A stretch of 64,000 nucleotides of DNA from JAODBQ01 sp047602055 (GTDB lineage Bacteria; Actinomycetota; Acidimicrobiia; Acidimicrobiales; Ilumatobacteraceae). The stretch is taken from the NCBI GenBank assembly GCA_047602055.1, contig JASGIG010000001.1:4588001-4652000 (forward strand), given 5' to 3'. The notes beneath the pieces are model-generated. The model saw only the letters and a list, made by a program, of their open reading frames with translations, did no database searches and was not told the DNA's origin. Positions 32,917-43,006 of this stretch are shown one piece after another. Both the position numbers and the translations under genes were made by a program. Position 1 is the stretch's first letter. Every line of letters begins with the position of its first letter.

Positions 32917-35042
32917 TCAGGTTCCGAGGTTGACGACCGATCGCGCCGGGCGCGCCGTTTGGCTCCTCGTGGCATGATCGAGCGCCCAGCGGAGGGCTTC
33001 GGCGCCGGTCATCGGCTCGGCGACGAAGTAGCCCTGGACGAGGTCGACGCCGATCGCGCGCACGGCGTCGAGCTGTTCCCGGGACTCGATGCCCTCCGCC
33101 ACCGCCCGGAGGCTGAGCGCGTGAGCAAGGCTGACGATCGCCTCGACGACGGCACGATCCTCCCGGCTGTCGAGCATGCCGGCGATGAAGCTGCGGTCGA
33201 TCTTGATCGAGCCGAGCGGGAAGCGACGGATGTGGCTGAGGGAGGAGAAGCCGGTCCCGAAGTCGTCGAGGCTCAGCGTGGCGCCGAGCGAACGCAGCGA
33301 TCGGAGGGTGGCGTCGCAGGAGATGCCGGTGGCGGTGTCCGGTGGTGCGAGCATCGCCTGCTCGGTGATCTCCACGACCAGGCGCTCCGGATCCATCCCG
33401 TGTGTGGTGACGAGGCGTTCGACGCGCGCCGTTAGCCCGGCGTCGACGAGCTGATCGACCGAGAGGTTGATGCCGAGTTGGGGCCGCGAACCATGCTCGG
33501 CGAAGCGGGCCATCGCGTCGCAGGCGGAGGCGAGGACGGCGTCGCCGAGGGCCACCATCAGGCCGGCGTCCTCGGCGAGGTCGAGGAACGCGACGGGACG
33601 CAGGACGCCGAGGTCGGGGTGGTTCCAGCGAGCCAGCGCTTCCAGCGCGACGAGCTCACCGCTGCCGGCAGTGACGATCGGCTGCAGGTGGGCGACGATC
33701 TCGCCACGCCCCAACCCGGCGGTGAGATCGTCGATCAGGCTCCGACGCTCGGTCGCGCTGCGCTTGCGGTCGATCGGCGACCGCAGCGCACCACCGCGCC
33801 GCTCGGCCTTGGCGTCGTACATCGCCATGTCGGCGTCGGCGAGCAGACCGGCGACGGTGGCGTCGTGGCTCGACAGGGCGATGCCCACGCTGACGCCGAT
33901 GTGGATGGGTCCGACGTCGAGCTCGTAGCGGGACGAGACCAGCTCCTCGATCCGGTCGGCCAGCGCGCTGGCCGCGGCCGTGTCGTAGATCGCGTCGGCG
34001 ACGACGACGAACTCGTCACCGCCGACGCGCGCCACCATGTCGTCCGCCCGAACGGCGCGCTCCAGGCGTTCGCCGACCTGGCGGAGCAGCTCGTCACCGA
34101 TCTCGTGGCCCCACACGTCGTTCACCGGCTTGAACTTGTCGAGATCGATGAACAGCACGGCGAACGCCCGCCCGTTCCGGAGCTGCTGCTCGACGTGCGC
34201 GACGAGTCGCGCCCGGCTACTCAACCCGGTCAACGTGTCGTGCCCGGCGAGGTACTCGAGCTTCCTTCCGAACCCGCATCAGCTCGGTCATGTCGTAGCC
34301 CGACGCGACGATCCCGCCGACGACGGGGTCGTGCACGTGGCTGACCAGCTCGAAGCGCACCGGCCGCACCTCCTCGGGTTGACCGACCACGCTCATCCGT
34401 GACTCGAACGCCACCCGGTACTCGCCCTCGTCCAGACGGCCCAGGGCAGCGGCGCGCGGTCTCGACGTCGTCGGGATCGACGAACGAGAGCAGTGGCTGG
34501 CCGACGACGGCGCTCGGGTCGTGCCCGAGCAGTCGCGTGAACGCGGCGTTGACACTGGTGACCACGCCCTCGCCGTCGAGCAGCAGCGTGATCGTCGGCG
34601 ACACCTGGACGAGGTGCTGGAAGCGGGTCACGTCGCCCGCGGCCACCTCCCACATCCGCCGCTGGGTGATGTTCCGAGCGACGCACAGGATCCCGGCGGA
34701 CCCGTCGTCGAGCTCGATCGCCCGGCCGACCTCCTCGTACCAGTGCAGTCCACCGCCGGCGTCGAAGACGCGCACCTCGACGGGGGTCCCGACCGCCTTG
34801 CCCTGCACCGACTCGATCGAGGACAGCACCACCGGCAGGTCGTCGTCGTGGATCACCCCGAAGATCGACTGGCCGATCCAGTCCGGGCCGTAGCCGAGCT
34901 GCTCCTCGGTCGTCCGGTTCAGGAACCGGATCACCCCCATCGTGTCGATCAGCAGCACGCAATCCGGGATCGCGTCGATCAACTCCCGCAGTCCGACCGG
35001 CCGACAGGGGTCGGTCGGGTCGTCGAGCTGCTCACCGATCAC
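32917..35042 (-). pseudogene. PAS-PAS-GGDEF-EAL cyclic-di-GMP enzyme, two frameshifts
   Basis: Read across three frames this is one signalling protein. Two PAS domains come first ('DAIPDCVLLIDTMGVIRFLN', then 'SPTITLLLDGEGVVTSVNAA'), a linker with 'GYDMTELMRVRKEA', then GGDEF ('ARVGGDEFVVVAD') and EAL ('LVALEALARWNHPD', 'LDDFGTGFSSLSHIRR'). Both catalytic motifs are intact, so it could make and break cyclic di-GMP. The frame slips near 34455 and again near 34262. The GTG at 35042 or a TTG at 35063 may start it. The downstream ORF from 34233 alone would still code GGDEF-EAL. Confidence 0.75.
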
Positions 35043-35099
35043 ACCCGCACAGTAGTGAGACAACCACCAATGGTGGCACGTTCGCCCTCGTCGCCTTCG

Positions 35100-36401
35100 T
35101 CACTCCACGGGGAGCGCGTGGATGCCGTCGGGGACCTCGGACCAGCGGCGCAGTCCGTTGCGCAGCAGGCGCGCCGAGCCCTTGTAGACCGCACGGGACA
35201 CGTACGGCTTGGTCTGGCGGGCGAGGAGGTCGCACCACTCGGCCTTGGCGGTGCGGGCCTCCAGCAGGATCGGATCGTCGCCGGGCGCCTGGGCGACGAG
35301 GTCGACGACGTGCAACGCCAGCTGCAGGTCGCCGGCCGCGGCCAGCTCGCGGGCGCGGTCCAGCACCCGCTGCGGATCGATCGCCGAGAGCACGGCCGCG
35401 GCCGCGTCGTCGGGATGAGCGGGGTGCAGGTCGGTGGCGTTGCGCGACGTCCACCAACCGTTCTCCTCGCGGTACAGGTCGCGGACGATGTAGTCCCGCG
35501 CCCCGTACGTCTCACGCATGTACGGCTGGTCGAACAGCTCGGCCGGGTAGTCGAGGGCGTGGATGATCTCGACGTCGGTCCAGCCCTCGTTCATCTTCTC
35601 GACGACCGCGGCGCGCACCCAGCGCAGGGCCCGTGCCGTCGTCTCCAGCTGTGCCCGCACGGCGTCGGCGCCCTCGACCACCGGCCCGAACTCCTGGACG
35701 AGCTGCTCGGCACCGAGCGCGGCCATCTGCTCGAGGGTGTCGGCCCAGCGCGCCGTCAGGCGCAGCGAGCGCAGCGGCGTGCCGATGTTCGGCAGCGTCG
35801 AGCCGGGCGTGGCCGCGCCGCCGTAGAGGATCCGCTGCTCGGGCAACCAGACGACGACGGCATCGTCGGTCTCCGACGGTGCGGCGCGGACGACGATCGG
35901 CCGCTGCGGGTCGTCGAGGCGCAGCTCGCCGTCGACGGTGACGGTCGGGTCGACGAACTGCAAGCCCTCGTTGACCGCGTCGGGGCTGGCGCCGGCGAAC
36001 TGCAGCGTGTTCAGCAGGTACTGGAGCGGCAGCGTCTCGCGGTAGCGGTGGTAGCGGGCCAGGCAGCGCTCGTGGGCGATCAGCTCCGGCGGGGCCTCGC
36101 CGCGCTCGGCGGCGTGCGCCCGCCACTGCGGGACGCCGGTGTTGTAGCCGATGTGCCCGTGGGAGTAGACGATCGCCCGCACCGGGGCGTCGGTGTAGGT
36201 GCGCAGCGCGGCGATCATCCGCGCCGTCTGGTTGCCGCCGGGGCCGGCGTCGATGACCACCACGCCGGCGTCGGTCTCGATCGCCAGGCTGTTGCCCTGG
36301 GTGGGGATCAGGTGGACGCCCGGCACGATCGTGCGCGACGGCTCCGTACCCTGGAGGATGCCGTCGTGCGTCGTGGCCGGCGGCTGCTGGTTCGACGACA
36401 T
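35100..36401 (-). CDS. Atypical MBL-fold/alkyl-sulfatase-like protein
   Basis: 433 residues. The front half follows the alkyl sulfatase/metallo-beta-lactamase pattern ('VHLIPTQGNSLAIETDAGVV', 'VIDAGPGG'), the middle resembles the dimerisation part of SdsA1-type sulfatases ('YPAELFDQPYMRETYGARDY'). The metal motif reads 'VYSHGHIGYNTG' in place of THSHxDHxxG: the Asp and one His are absent, so zinc binding and catalysis may differ. It starts 8 bases after the M20 gene stop and is the last gene of a cupin-M20-MBL operon. Confidence 0.75.
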   Translation of the reverse strand: MSSNQQPPATTHDGILQGTEPSRTIVPGVHLIPTQGNSLAIETDAGVVVIDAGPGGNQTARMIAALRTYTDAPVRAIVYSHGHIGYNTGVPQWRAHAAERGEAPPELIAHERCLARYHRYRETLPLQYLLNTLQFAGASPDAVNEGLQFVDPTVTVDGELRLDDPQRPIVVRAAPSETDDAVVVWLPEQRILYGGAATPGSTLPNIGTPLRSLRLTARWADTLEQMAALGAEQLVQEFGPVVEGADAVRAQLETTARALRWVRAAVVEKMNEGWTDVEIIHALDYPAELFDQPYMRETYGARDYIVRDLYREENGWWTSRNATDLHPAHPDDAAAAVLSAIDPQRVLDRARELAAAGDLQLALHVVDLVAQAPGDDPILLEARTAKAEWCDLLARQTKPYVSRAVYKGSARLLRNGLRRWSEVPDGIHALPVE

Positions 36402-36408
36402 CGCCCGC

Positions 36409-37722
36409 CTACCGGACGAGGTATTCCAACGCGGCGACGGTCAGCGACTCGACGCCGCTCGTCAGCGTCGGGTCCGGGTCGACCATGAAGCCAGGATGGT
36501 GGTTGCTGGGCAGCGAGGCGATCTTCTCGGGGATCGTGTCGCCGGGCGCCGCGGCGATCTGCGCCTCGCCGGCACCACCCCAGAACCAGAAGCCGGTCGG
36601 GATCTCCTTCGGCGACGCGGGATCGCCGTCGAGGTGGGCGAACAGCCCGAAGTCCTCGCTACCCATCACCGGCTGCGGCATCGCCACGACGCGCTCGGCG
36701 CCGAACCACGCGGTGTGCGCGGCACGCACCCGCTCGGTGACCTCGCCGACGTTCGACGTCACCGGCCCGCCGAAGCTCGGCGTGATCGTCGGCGGCTCGG
36801 GGCAGCGGGCCGCCTCGCACTCGGCGCGCACGATCCGCTCGATCGCCGCGACCACGTTGCGCTGGACGCGGTCGTCGAAGCTGCGGATGTTGATCGCCAG
36901 GCGGGCCTCGGGCGGGATGACGTTGGCGCGGGTGCCGGCGTGGAACTCGCCGACGGTGACGACGGCTGGCTGCAGCGGCTCGATCTCGCGGGAGACGATC
37001 GTCTGCAGCCGGGCGACGACGAACGCGGCGACGACGATCGGGTCGACGGTGGACTCCGGGCGTGAGCCGTGGCCGCCACGCCCGACGATGCGCACGTCGA
37101 GGCTCAGCGTCGCCGCCATCATCGGGCCCTCGCGGTGCAGCATCAGCCCGGCGGGCATCGGGCCGACGTGCTGGCCGAGCACGACGTCGGGGCGGCCGAA
37201 GCGCTCGTACAGCCGGTCGCGCAGCATCGCCCGCGCCCCGATCAGGGTCTCCTCGCCGGGCTGCGCGAGCCAGACGAGCGTGCCCGACCACGCGTCCCGG
37301 TGGCGGGCCAGCAGGTCGGCGGCACCGATCATGCACGTGGTGTGGGCATCGTGACCGCAGGCGTGCATCACGCCGACCTCGCGGTTGTGCTCGTCGATGG
37401 TCGTGGCCGTGCTGGCGTAGTCGAGCCCGGTCTCCTCGGTGACCGGCAGCGCGTCCATGTCGGCGCGCATCGCGATCATCGGTCCATCGCCGTTGCGCAG
37501 CACCCCGACCACGCCGGTGCCGCCGACGCCGGCAGTGACCTCGTAGCCCGAGGCGGCCAGCCGTTCGGCGACGATGCCGGCGGTGCGCACCTCCATGCCG
37601 GACAGCTCCGGGTGGCGGTGCAGGTCGATGTACGTCTCGCGCAGGCCGGGCAGGTCAGCAGCGAGCGGTGCCAGCACGCCCCCGGCGAGGTCCTTCAGCC
37701 CGGATCGATCGTCGTCGGCCAT
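36409..37722 (-). CDS. M20-family amidohydrolase (aminoacylase-like)
   Basis: 437 residues. Zinc site residues appear in 'GVMHACGHDAHTT', 'MRADMDALPV' and 'AQPGEET', with 'GRGGHGSRPESTVDP' from the lid domain and the late 'HHPGFMVD'. The pattern fits the M20D aminoacylase/IAA-amino-acid hydrolase group, which cleaves N-acyl amino acids. The ATG at 37722 is set by the family start. It lies between the cupin gene and the MBL-like gene, all on the minus strand. Confidence 0.88.
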   Translation of the reverse strand: MADDDRSGLKDLAGGVLAPLAADLPGLRETYIDLHRHPELSGMEVRTAGIVAERLAASGYEVTAGVGGTGVVGVLRNGDGPMIAMRADMDALPVTEETGLDYASTATTIDEHNREVGVMHACGHDAHTTCMIGAADLLARHRDAWSGTLVWLAQPGEETLIGARAMLRDRLYERFGRPDVVLGQHVGPMPAGLMLHREGPMMAATLSLDVRIVGRGGHGSRPESTVDPIVVAAFVVARLQTIVSREIEPLQPAVVTVGEFHAGTRANVIPPEARLAINIRSFDDRVQRNVVAAIERIVRAECEAARCPEPPTITPSFGGPVTSNVGEVTERVRAAHTAWFGAERVVAMPQPVMGSEDFGLFAHLDGDPASPKEIPTGFWFWGGAGEAQIAAAPGDTIPEKIASLPSNHHPGFMVDPDPTLTSGVESLTVAALEYLVR

Positions 37723-37789
37723 TCGCAGCACCCCCAGAGTGTCGTCACTGCCGGCACCGTACGCCGCGCGCCGGTCGCCCGACGACCGG

Positions 37790-38263
37790 CTACGAGTCGC
37801 GAGGCGTCCCGCCGGCGTTCCAGATGTTGAGGACGTCCTCCCAATCGAGCATGGCGACGACGTTGTCGTTCTCGTCGAGGAAGCCGAGCGGGCCGAAGTT
37901 CTGGAAGTACAGGACGGTCTGTACCGGGAACGCCGTCGAGTAGTGGTAGACGCTGTTGGCCTCGTAGCCGTAGTCGCCGGCGCGAGCCGTGACGCCGCCG
38001 TTCTGCTCGCCGCCGCGCAACTCGACGACACCGGAGATCACGAGGTACTCGCCGGCGCCGAAGTGGCGGTGCGAGGCGAACGAGGAGCCAGGCGGGCAGT
38101 TGAACAACACGGCCCAGCTCCCGTTCTCCGGGCTGACGCGCAGCAGCTTGAACTCGATGCCGCCGCCGAAGTGCGCCCACTCGAGGTCGTTGGTGCGCAC
38201 GATGATGTCGGCCAGCTTGCCGTTGCTGGTCGCCCGATCGATGGTGTCGATGGTCGCAGTCAT
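37790..38263 (-). CDS. Cupin-domain protein, acetylacetone/dihydroxyacetophenone dioxygenase-like
   Basis: 157 residues forming one cupin barrel. The metal motif is 'SHRHFGAGEYLVISGVVELR' (His-x-His plus Glu) and a later 'VYHYSTAF'. The layout resembles Dke1 and 2,4'-dihydroxyacetophenone dioxygenase, iron enzymes that split carbon-carbon bonds; this is a by-eye comparison. It is first in an operon with the M20 and MBL-like genes. Confidence 0.75.
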   Translation of the reverse strand: MTATIDTIDRATSNGKLADIIVRTNDLEWAHFGGGIEFKLLRVSPENGSWAVLFNCPPGSSFASHRHFGAGEYLVISGVVELRGGEQNGGVTARAGDYGYEANSVYHYSTAFPVQTVLYFQNFGPLGFLDENDNVVAMLDWEDVLNIWNAGGTPRDS

Positions 38264-38312
38264 GGCGGTTCCCTTCTCACCGAGTCGAGGGGTGCTCGAC
38301 TTGCGTGACCCA

Positions 38313-38390
38313 GTCGTGGTGATGACCGCTGCCGTCGTCGTCGACGGTGACGCACGGCTCGCTGCCGGCGCGGCGGTTCACGGCATCACG
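38313..38390 (+). pseudogene. Partial copy of a TetR gene start
   Basis: The first 32 bases are identical to 50093-50124, the start region of the TetR gene at 50.1 kb, and the similarity continues more weakly ('RLAAGAAVHGITTVAAAL' against 'RLAVGEGLDAVTVRAVAK'). No regulator body follows. A truncated paralog or a short duplicated piece, lying between the cupin gene start and the end of jetD. Confidence 0.55.
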
Positions 38391-38433
38391 ACGGTCGCCG
38401 CGGCACTGCCGCCCGGCGTGACCAATCGAGCGG

Positions 38434-39623
38434 TCACATGTCGAAGACGTCGAGCGCGTTCGTGACGGCGGCCTGGACGAGGTGGAAGCGGATGAGCTCC
38501 TGTTCGAGTCGCAGGTTGTCCCGGATGCGGTTGTCGCGCAGATCGTCGTAGAGGTCGCGTTCGGCGGGCGTGAGGTTGGGGAAGCTCGCGGCGCACCTGG
38601 ACCGCCTCGAGGCCCCAACGCGCCTCATGGGCGTGCAGGGTTGCGTGGTCCATCAGCATCGAGCGAACGTGAGGCAGCTTCGAGCGCAGCACGTCGAGGA
38701 TGGCGAAGCCGTGCGTGTCGACGTCGCCCCAGTAGTGGACAGGCACGCCAGGCACCCACGGTGCCGCAGCGACCTTGGCGACGTCGTAGCCCTCACCGAA
38801 CACGACGATCGACCCGGCAGCGGCCGGGAAGGCCAAGAAGTTGACGTGGTTCTCCGTGATGAAGACCCGCTCGACACCAGCCAAACGAGCGAAGTCGTCG
38901 AGCGTCACCGTCACCGGGCGGTCCCCACTGCCCGCGACGACGGCCAGCGCCGGGTCGAGAGCGCGCAGGCGGATCGTCTCGGGCACGACGCGGAACCCGT
39001 ACCGGGCCTCGAAGCGCGACTGGCTGCCGTCGATCGCATCCGCCGGCAGCACGATGTCGAGCAGTCGGGACAGCAGACGGGCGTGGCGTTCGACGAACTT
39101 CGTGTCGACACCGGCGAGGTCGACCTGGCGCACGTAGATGCGCGGCCGCGGGTGGGCCTGGATCCAATCGACGACCGCGAGCAGCCGCGGCCACTCGTCG
39201 GCCACCGCGAGCGCGTCGATCGAGCGAGTGGCGAGCCAACCGACGAGGGCGGGCTGGCACTGCGATGTCAGCTCGACCAACTGGCCGAAGCGCTCGACGG
39301 CGGCCGTCGTGCCGAGCAGCGCCGCAGCCGATGCCAGGTCGTCGACCCACACCTCCCCGGGAAGCTCGTTGCGACCGATGGAACGCGCGCCGCGCACGGT
39401 CGACACGACGCGGATGCTGCCGGCACCCTGTAGCTCACGCGCCCAGGCGCGCACCCCGTCGTCAGCGCGCCGAGAGATCGGCCGTCGCCGGGCGGGAGAG
39501 CCGCACCCGATACGGGAAGATCGACGGACCGCCGGCCAGCTCGGCAAGCACCGCACCGCGGTCCCACTGCCGGCGCAGCTGGGCGCGGATGTCAGCGAGC
39601 GACGTCCACGTCTTGGCCGTCAT
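38434..39623 (-). pseudogene. jetD: Wadjet JetD (DUF3322/DUF2220 nuclease), two frameshifts
   Basis: JetD is the topoisomerase-VI-like nuclease subunit of the Wadjet plasmid-defence complex. The DUF3322 part opens with 'TAKTWTSLADIRAQLRRQWD', and the Toprim core reads 'VPVHYWGDVDTHGFAILDVL' with the metal-binding DxD. The frame slips near 39470 (after 'ATADLSAR', resuming 'ADDGVRAWARELQ') and near 38595 (resuming 'SFPNLTPAERDLYDDLRDN' to the stop). The ATG overlaps the jetC stop (ATGA). Either assembly errors or an inactivated subunit. Confidence 0.85.
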
Positions 39624-42600
39624 CGTTCGGCGTCGCCGCCCGTTGAGCCGCGGCGCTTGCGATACTCCTCGATCGTCAGGTTGGTGATCTGCGACCGATC
39701 GTCGGTCACGCTGACGAAGCCGACGCGTTGTACATACGGCTCGATGATCGAGATCCGCTGCAGCGGCGTGACGACGAGCAGTTGCAGGTGGAGCTCGCCG
39801 AACAGCTTCAGCCCGAAGCGCGTCGCCTCCGTGTCGGCCCGACCGAAGGCCTCGTCGATGGCGACGAAGCGGAACGACCGTGACACGGTCTCGCCCAGCT
39901 CCAGGCCGAACTGGTAGGCGAGACTGGCCGCGAGCACCGTGTAGGCCAGCTTCTCCTTCTGCCCGCCGGACTTGCCCGACGAGTCGCTGTAGTGCTCGTA
40001 CTCGGAGTGGTCGGTGCGCCATCGCTCGGAGGCGGCATAGGTGAACCAGTTGCGCACGTCGGTGACCTTCGCCGCCCAGCGGCGATCGGCATCGGCGTGC
40101 TCAGAGCGGCCGCGCAAGCGCTCGATGATCAGCCGCACCTGGTGGAACTTCTGCTCCACCAGGGCCGCATCGTCGGCCATGTTCACCGTGCCCTCCGTGC
40201 ACGCCCGCAGGTCGGCCTGGAACTCGCGCACGTCGGTGTCGCGGGTGGGCTCCATCACGAGGGCGATGTAGCGGTTGCGGTTGTACTCGATGGTCGCCAG
40301 CGACGTGTTGATCTTGTCGATCCGCTCCTCGATGTCGGTGCGCTCCTGGTACAGCGCCTGCTGGAACCCGGCGATCTCGCGCAGCGTGTTCTCGTTGAGC
40401 AGTTCGCGGAACTCGGTCTCGAAGCGGGGCAGGTCGTCGGCGCGCAATCGTTCGAGGATCTCGACAAAGCCGACGAGCGCGTCGAGCGACGCGTCGAGCT
40501 CTTGCGACTCGGTCGGGAACTCGCCGGCGAAGTCCTTCATCCTGCCGACGAGCCCCTGGCCGAGCCGTTCGATCCGCTTGGCCGTCGCGTCGATCTCGTT
40601 CTGCAGCGTTTCACGAGCCTTGGCCTCGGCGTCGACCAGTTCCTTGAGGCGCCGTGGCGTCGCCGGGAGGACCTCGGATTCGAGGGAGGCGATGCGCTCG
40701 GCGACGGCATTCGACACGTCGCCAGGCGCGTCCGCACGGAGCTCGTCGGCCAGCTCGTCGTGATCCCGGCGGGTGTCGTCGATCCGTGTGGTGATGCTCG
40801 CCCGGCGCTGCAATGCGGCCTCGACGGCCTGCGCGGCGCCGTGGTGTCGATCCTTGGCGTCGGCCAGTTGGGCCTCCAGCTCGGCGAGACGATCGGACGT
40901 GGCCAGCAGCGCGGCGCGTGACCGCTCCAGCTCGGTGATCTCGCCGGCGACTGACCGCCAGTCGATCTGGCGGAACTCGGCAAAGCCTTCCAGGCGGGTG
41001 AGCGCGTGGACGACCGCGCCGGTGGACACGTCGACCTGGGCGGCCGCGGCCAGCGCCGCGCCGGCGTCGCCGATCAGCCGTTCGGTGTCGGCGACCGACA
41101 CGGACAGCGCGGCGATCTTCGATTCGTTCGACCAGCCGAGCACGTACCGGCTGCGGTCGCCGATGCGGAAGCGGTCGTCCTTCTCGTGGCGCTGGTTGGC
41201 GCCTTTGATCTGCCCGGCCACCGTGATCGCCCGCGACTCGCGCACGAACTGCTCCTCGGTGTCGCAGCAGGCCAGGTTGGCCCGGGCGACGAGCTCGGCG
41301 TCCAACCACGCCGCCAGCTCGGGGCGCAGGTCGTCGCGCAGCTCGAGCTTGTCGCACAGGGCGAAGCGGTGGATCTCCTCATCGCGGCGGCGCTGCCGGC
41401 CACCGATGCGGAAGTAGACCAGCCGCTGGCCGAGGTGGTGGGTGTCGACCCAGCGCTGGATGGCCCGGTAGTGCTCGTCGGGCACGAGCATCGACAGGGC
41501 GAAGCCGCGCAGCAGACGTTCGGCGGCCCCCTCCCAACGCTGCTCGTCGTCGCGCACCCGCACCAGCTCCCCGGCGAAGGGCAGGCTGGCCACGTCGATC
41601 GACAGCTCGCCGGCGAGCTGCTGGCGGAGCTGCATCTGTGCCGCCGGGATGTTGCCGCGCTGGGCGCGCAGGTTGTCGATCTCGGCGACCAGATCGGCGT
41701 GGCGGCGCCGGTGGTCGCGGAACGAGATCTCCAAGTCCGTGCGGCGCGACCGCGTCGCGGCACGCTCGGCGTCGAGGTCGGCCCGACGACCAGCGGCGGC
41801 GCGCTGCAGGTCGACGAACCCGCTCTCGTCGGACGGCACGGCGAGCCCGGCGGTGGCGGCGAAACCGGCCAGCTCGTCGGCCGCGGTGCGCCGCCGGTCG
41901 CGCTCGTGGCCGAGCTCGGCCAGGCGGTCGTCCATCCCGCGCAGCTCGTCGCCGCCGCTGCCTGCGATATCGGCGTTGATCGCCTCCACCCGCCGCCTCG
42001 TCGCGTCGGCGTCGTCGCGGGCACGGCCGAGCTGCTGCTCGGCCTTGTCCCAGTCGGCTGCCAGGCGGTCCAGCTCGGCGGCGAGGAAGCCGACCCGCCG
42101 TGCCCCGAAGTGCGGGCGCAGCGCCCGCCGGCACTCCTCGAGCACGTCGCGGCGCACCGTCTCCTCCCGATGGCGGTCGCCGTCGGCGGCGATCGGTGCG
42201 AGCAGCTCCACCTGGCGCTTGGCCCGCACGACGGCCTCGTGGGCGCGGGTGAGATCGTCGAAGTGGGCGATGAGATGGTCGAGGCGCGGCTTGATCGGCG
42301 CGGTGTCGAGCATGTGGGCGCGGACGAACTCGGTGAGGTTGCCGACGGCCTTCATCGACACCGTCTGGTGGAACAGGTCGAGCGCCTGCTCGTTGTGGAT
42401 GCCGACCAGCCTGCGCAGGCGCGGGCCGTACTGGGTGTACGCGTCGAACACCTCGGCGCCGCGGCCGCGCAGCTGGCTCTTCAGCTGGCGCACCCCGGCG
42501 GTGAAGCCACGGAAGTCGCCGGCGATCGACAGTTCCCGCTCGGCGAGGACGAAGAACCGGTTCGGCTGGCCCTGCTCGGCGGGCCAGAAGGCCTGGGCCA

Positions 42601-43006
42601 TCGTGACGACCTGGTCGAAGCCGGTGTTGCGGAACACCCCGAGGATCACCGAGTAGGTGCCGGCGGTGCGTCGCAGCGCCACCGGTTTCGAGGCGCCGGT
42701 GAGCTCGTTGTACTCGGAGCGGTAGTAGCCGAGCACGTACGAGCGCAGGTCGCGCTCCCGGGTGTCGGCGCCAGCGGCACGGTTGTAGGCGATGCGGTTC
42801 GCCGGGACCAGCAGCGTGGTGAGCGCGTCGACGAACGTCGACTTGCCCGAGCCGTTCTCGCCGGTGACGAGCGTGTTCAGACCGTCGAGCTGCAGCGTGC
42901 TGATCCGCTGGTCGAACGTGCCCCAGTTGTAGACCTCGATGCGATGCAGGCGGAAGCCGGCCTGGGAGTCGTCGTCGGCGAAGTCGAGCAGCAGCGAGTC
43001 ACTCAT
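39620..43006 (-). CDS. jetC: Wadjet JetC (SMC/MukB-like ATPase)
   Basis: 1,128 residues. The head begins 'FRLHRIEVYNWGTFDQRIST' with Walker A 'VTGENGSGKSTFVDAL', followed by long coiled-coil arms around a central hinge region, and a C-terminal head with the 'SGGQKEKLAYTVLAASLAY' signature and 'FRFVAIDEAFGRAD' Walker B. This is the loop-extruding motor of Wadjet, which senses small circular DNA. The ATG at 43006 overlaps the jetB stop by 8 bases; a GTG at 43015 is an alternative. Confidence 0.92.
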   Translation of the reverse strand: MSDSLLLDFADDDSQAGFRLHRIEVYNWGTFDQRISTLQLDGLNTLVTGENGSGKSTFVDALTTLLVPANRIAYNRAAGADTRERDLRSYVLGYYRSEYNELTGASKPVALRRTAGTYSVILGVFRNTGFDQVVTMAQAFWPAEQGQPNRFFVLAERELSIAGDFRGFTAGVRQLKSQLRGRGAEVFDAYTQYGPRLRRLVGIHNEQALDLFHQTVSMKAVGNLTEFVRAHMLDTAPIKPRLDHLIAHFDDLTRAHEAVVRAKRQVELLAPIAADGDRHREETVRRDVLEECRRALRPHFGARRVGFLAAELDRLAADWDKAEQQLGRARDDADATRRRVEAINADIAGSGGDELRGMDDRLAELGHERDRRRTAADELAGFAATAGLAVPSDESGFVDLQRAAAGRRADLDAERAATRSRRTDLEISFRDHRRRHADLVAEIDNLRAQRGNIPAAQMQLRQQLAGELSIDVASLPFAGELVRVRDDEQRWEGAAERLLRGFALSMLVPDEHYRAIQRWVDTHHLGQRLVYFRIGGRQRRRDEEIHRFALCDKLELRDDLRPELAAWLDAELVARANLACCDTEEQFVRESRAITVAGQIKGANQRHEKDDRFRIGDRSRYVLGWSNESKIAALSVSVADTERLIGDAGAALAAAAQVDVSTGAVVHALTRLEGFAEFRQIDWRSVAGEITELERSRAALLATSDRLAELEAQLADAKDRHHGAAQAVEAALQRRASITTRIDDTRRDHDELADELRADAPGDVSNAVAERIASLESEVLPATPRRLKELVDAEAKARETLQNEIDATAKRIERLGQGLVGRMKDFAGEFPTESQELDASLDALVGFVEILERLRADDLPRFETEFRELLNENTLREIAGFQQALYQERTDIEERIDKINTSLATIEYNRNRYIALVMEPTRDTDVREFQADLRACTEGTVNMADDAALVEQKFHQVRLIIERLRGRSEHADADRRWAAKVTDVRNWFTYAASERWRTDHSEYEHYSDSSGKSGGQKEKLAYTVLAASLAYQFGLELGETVSRSFRFVAIDEAFGRADTEATRFGLKLFGELHLQLLVVTPLQRISIIEPYVQRVGFVSVTDDRSQITNLTIEEYRKRRGSTGGDAER

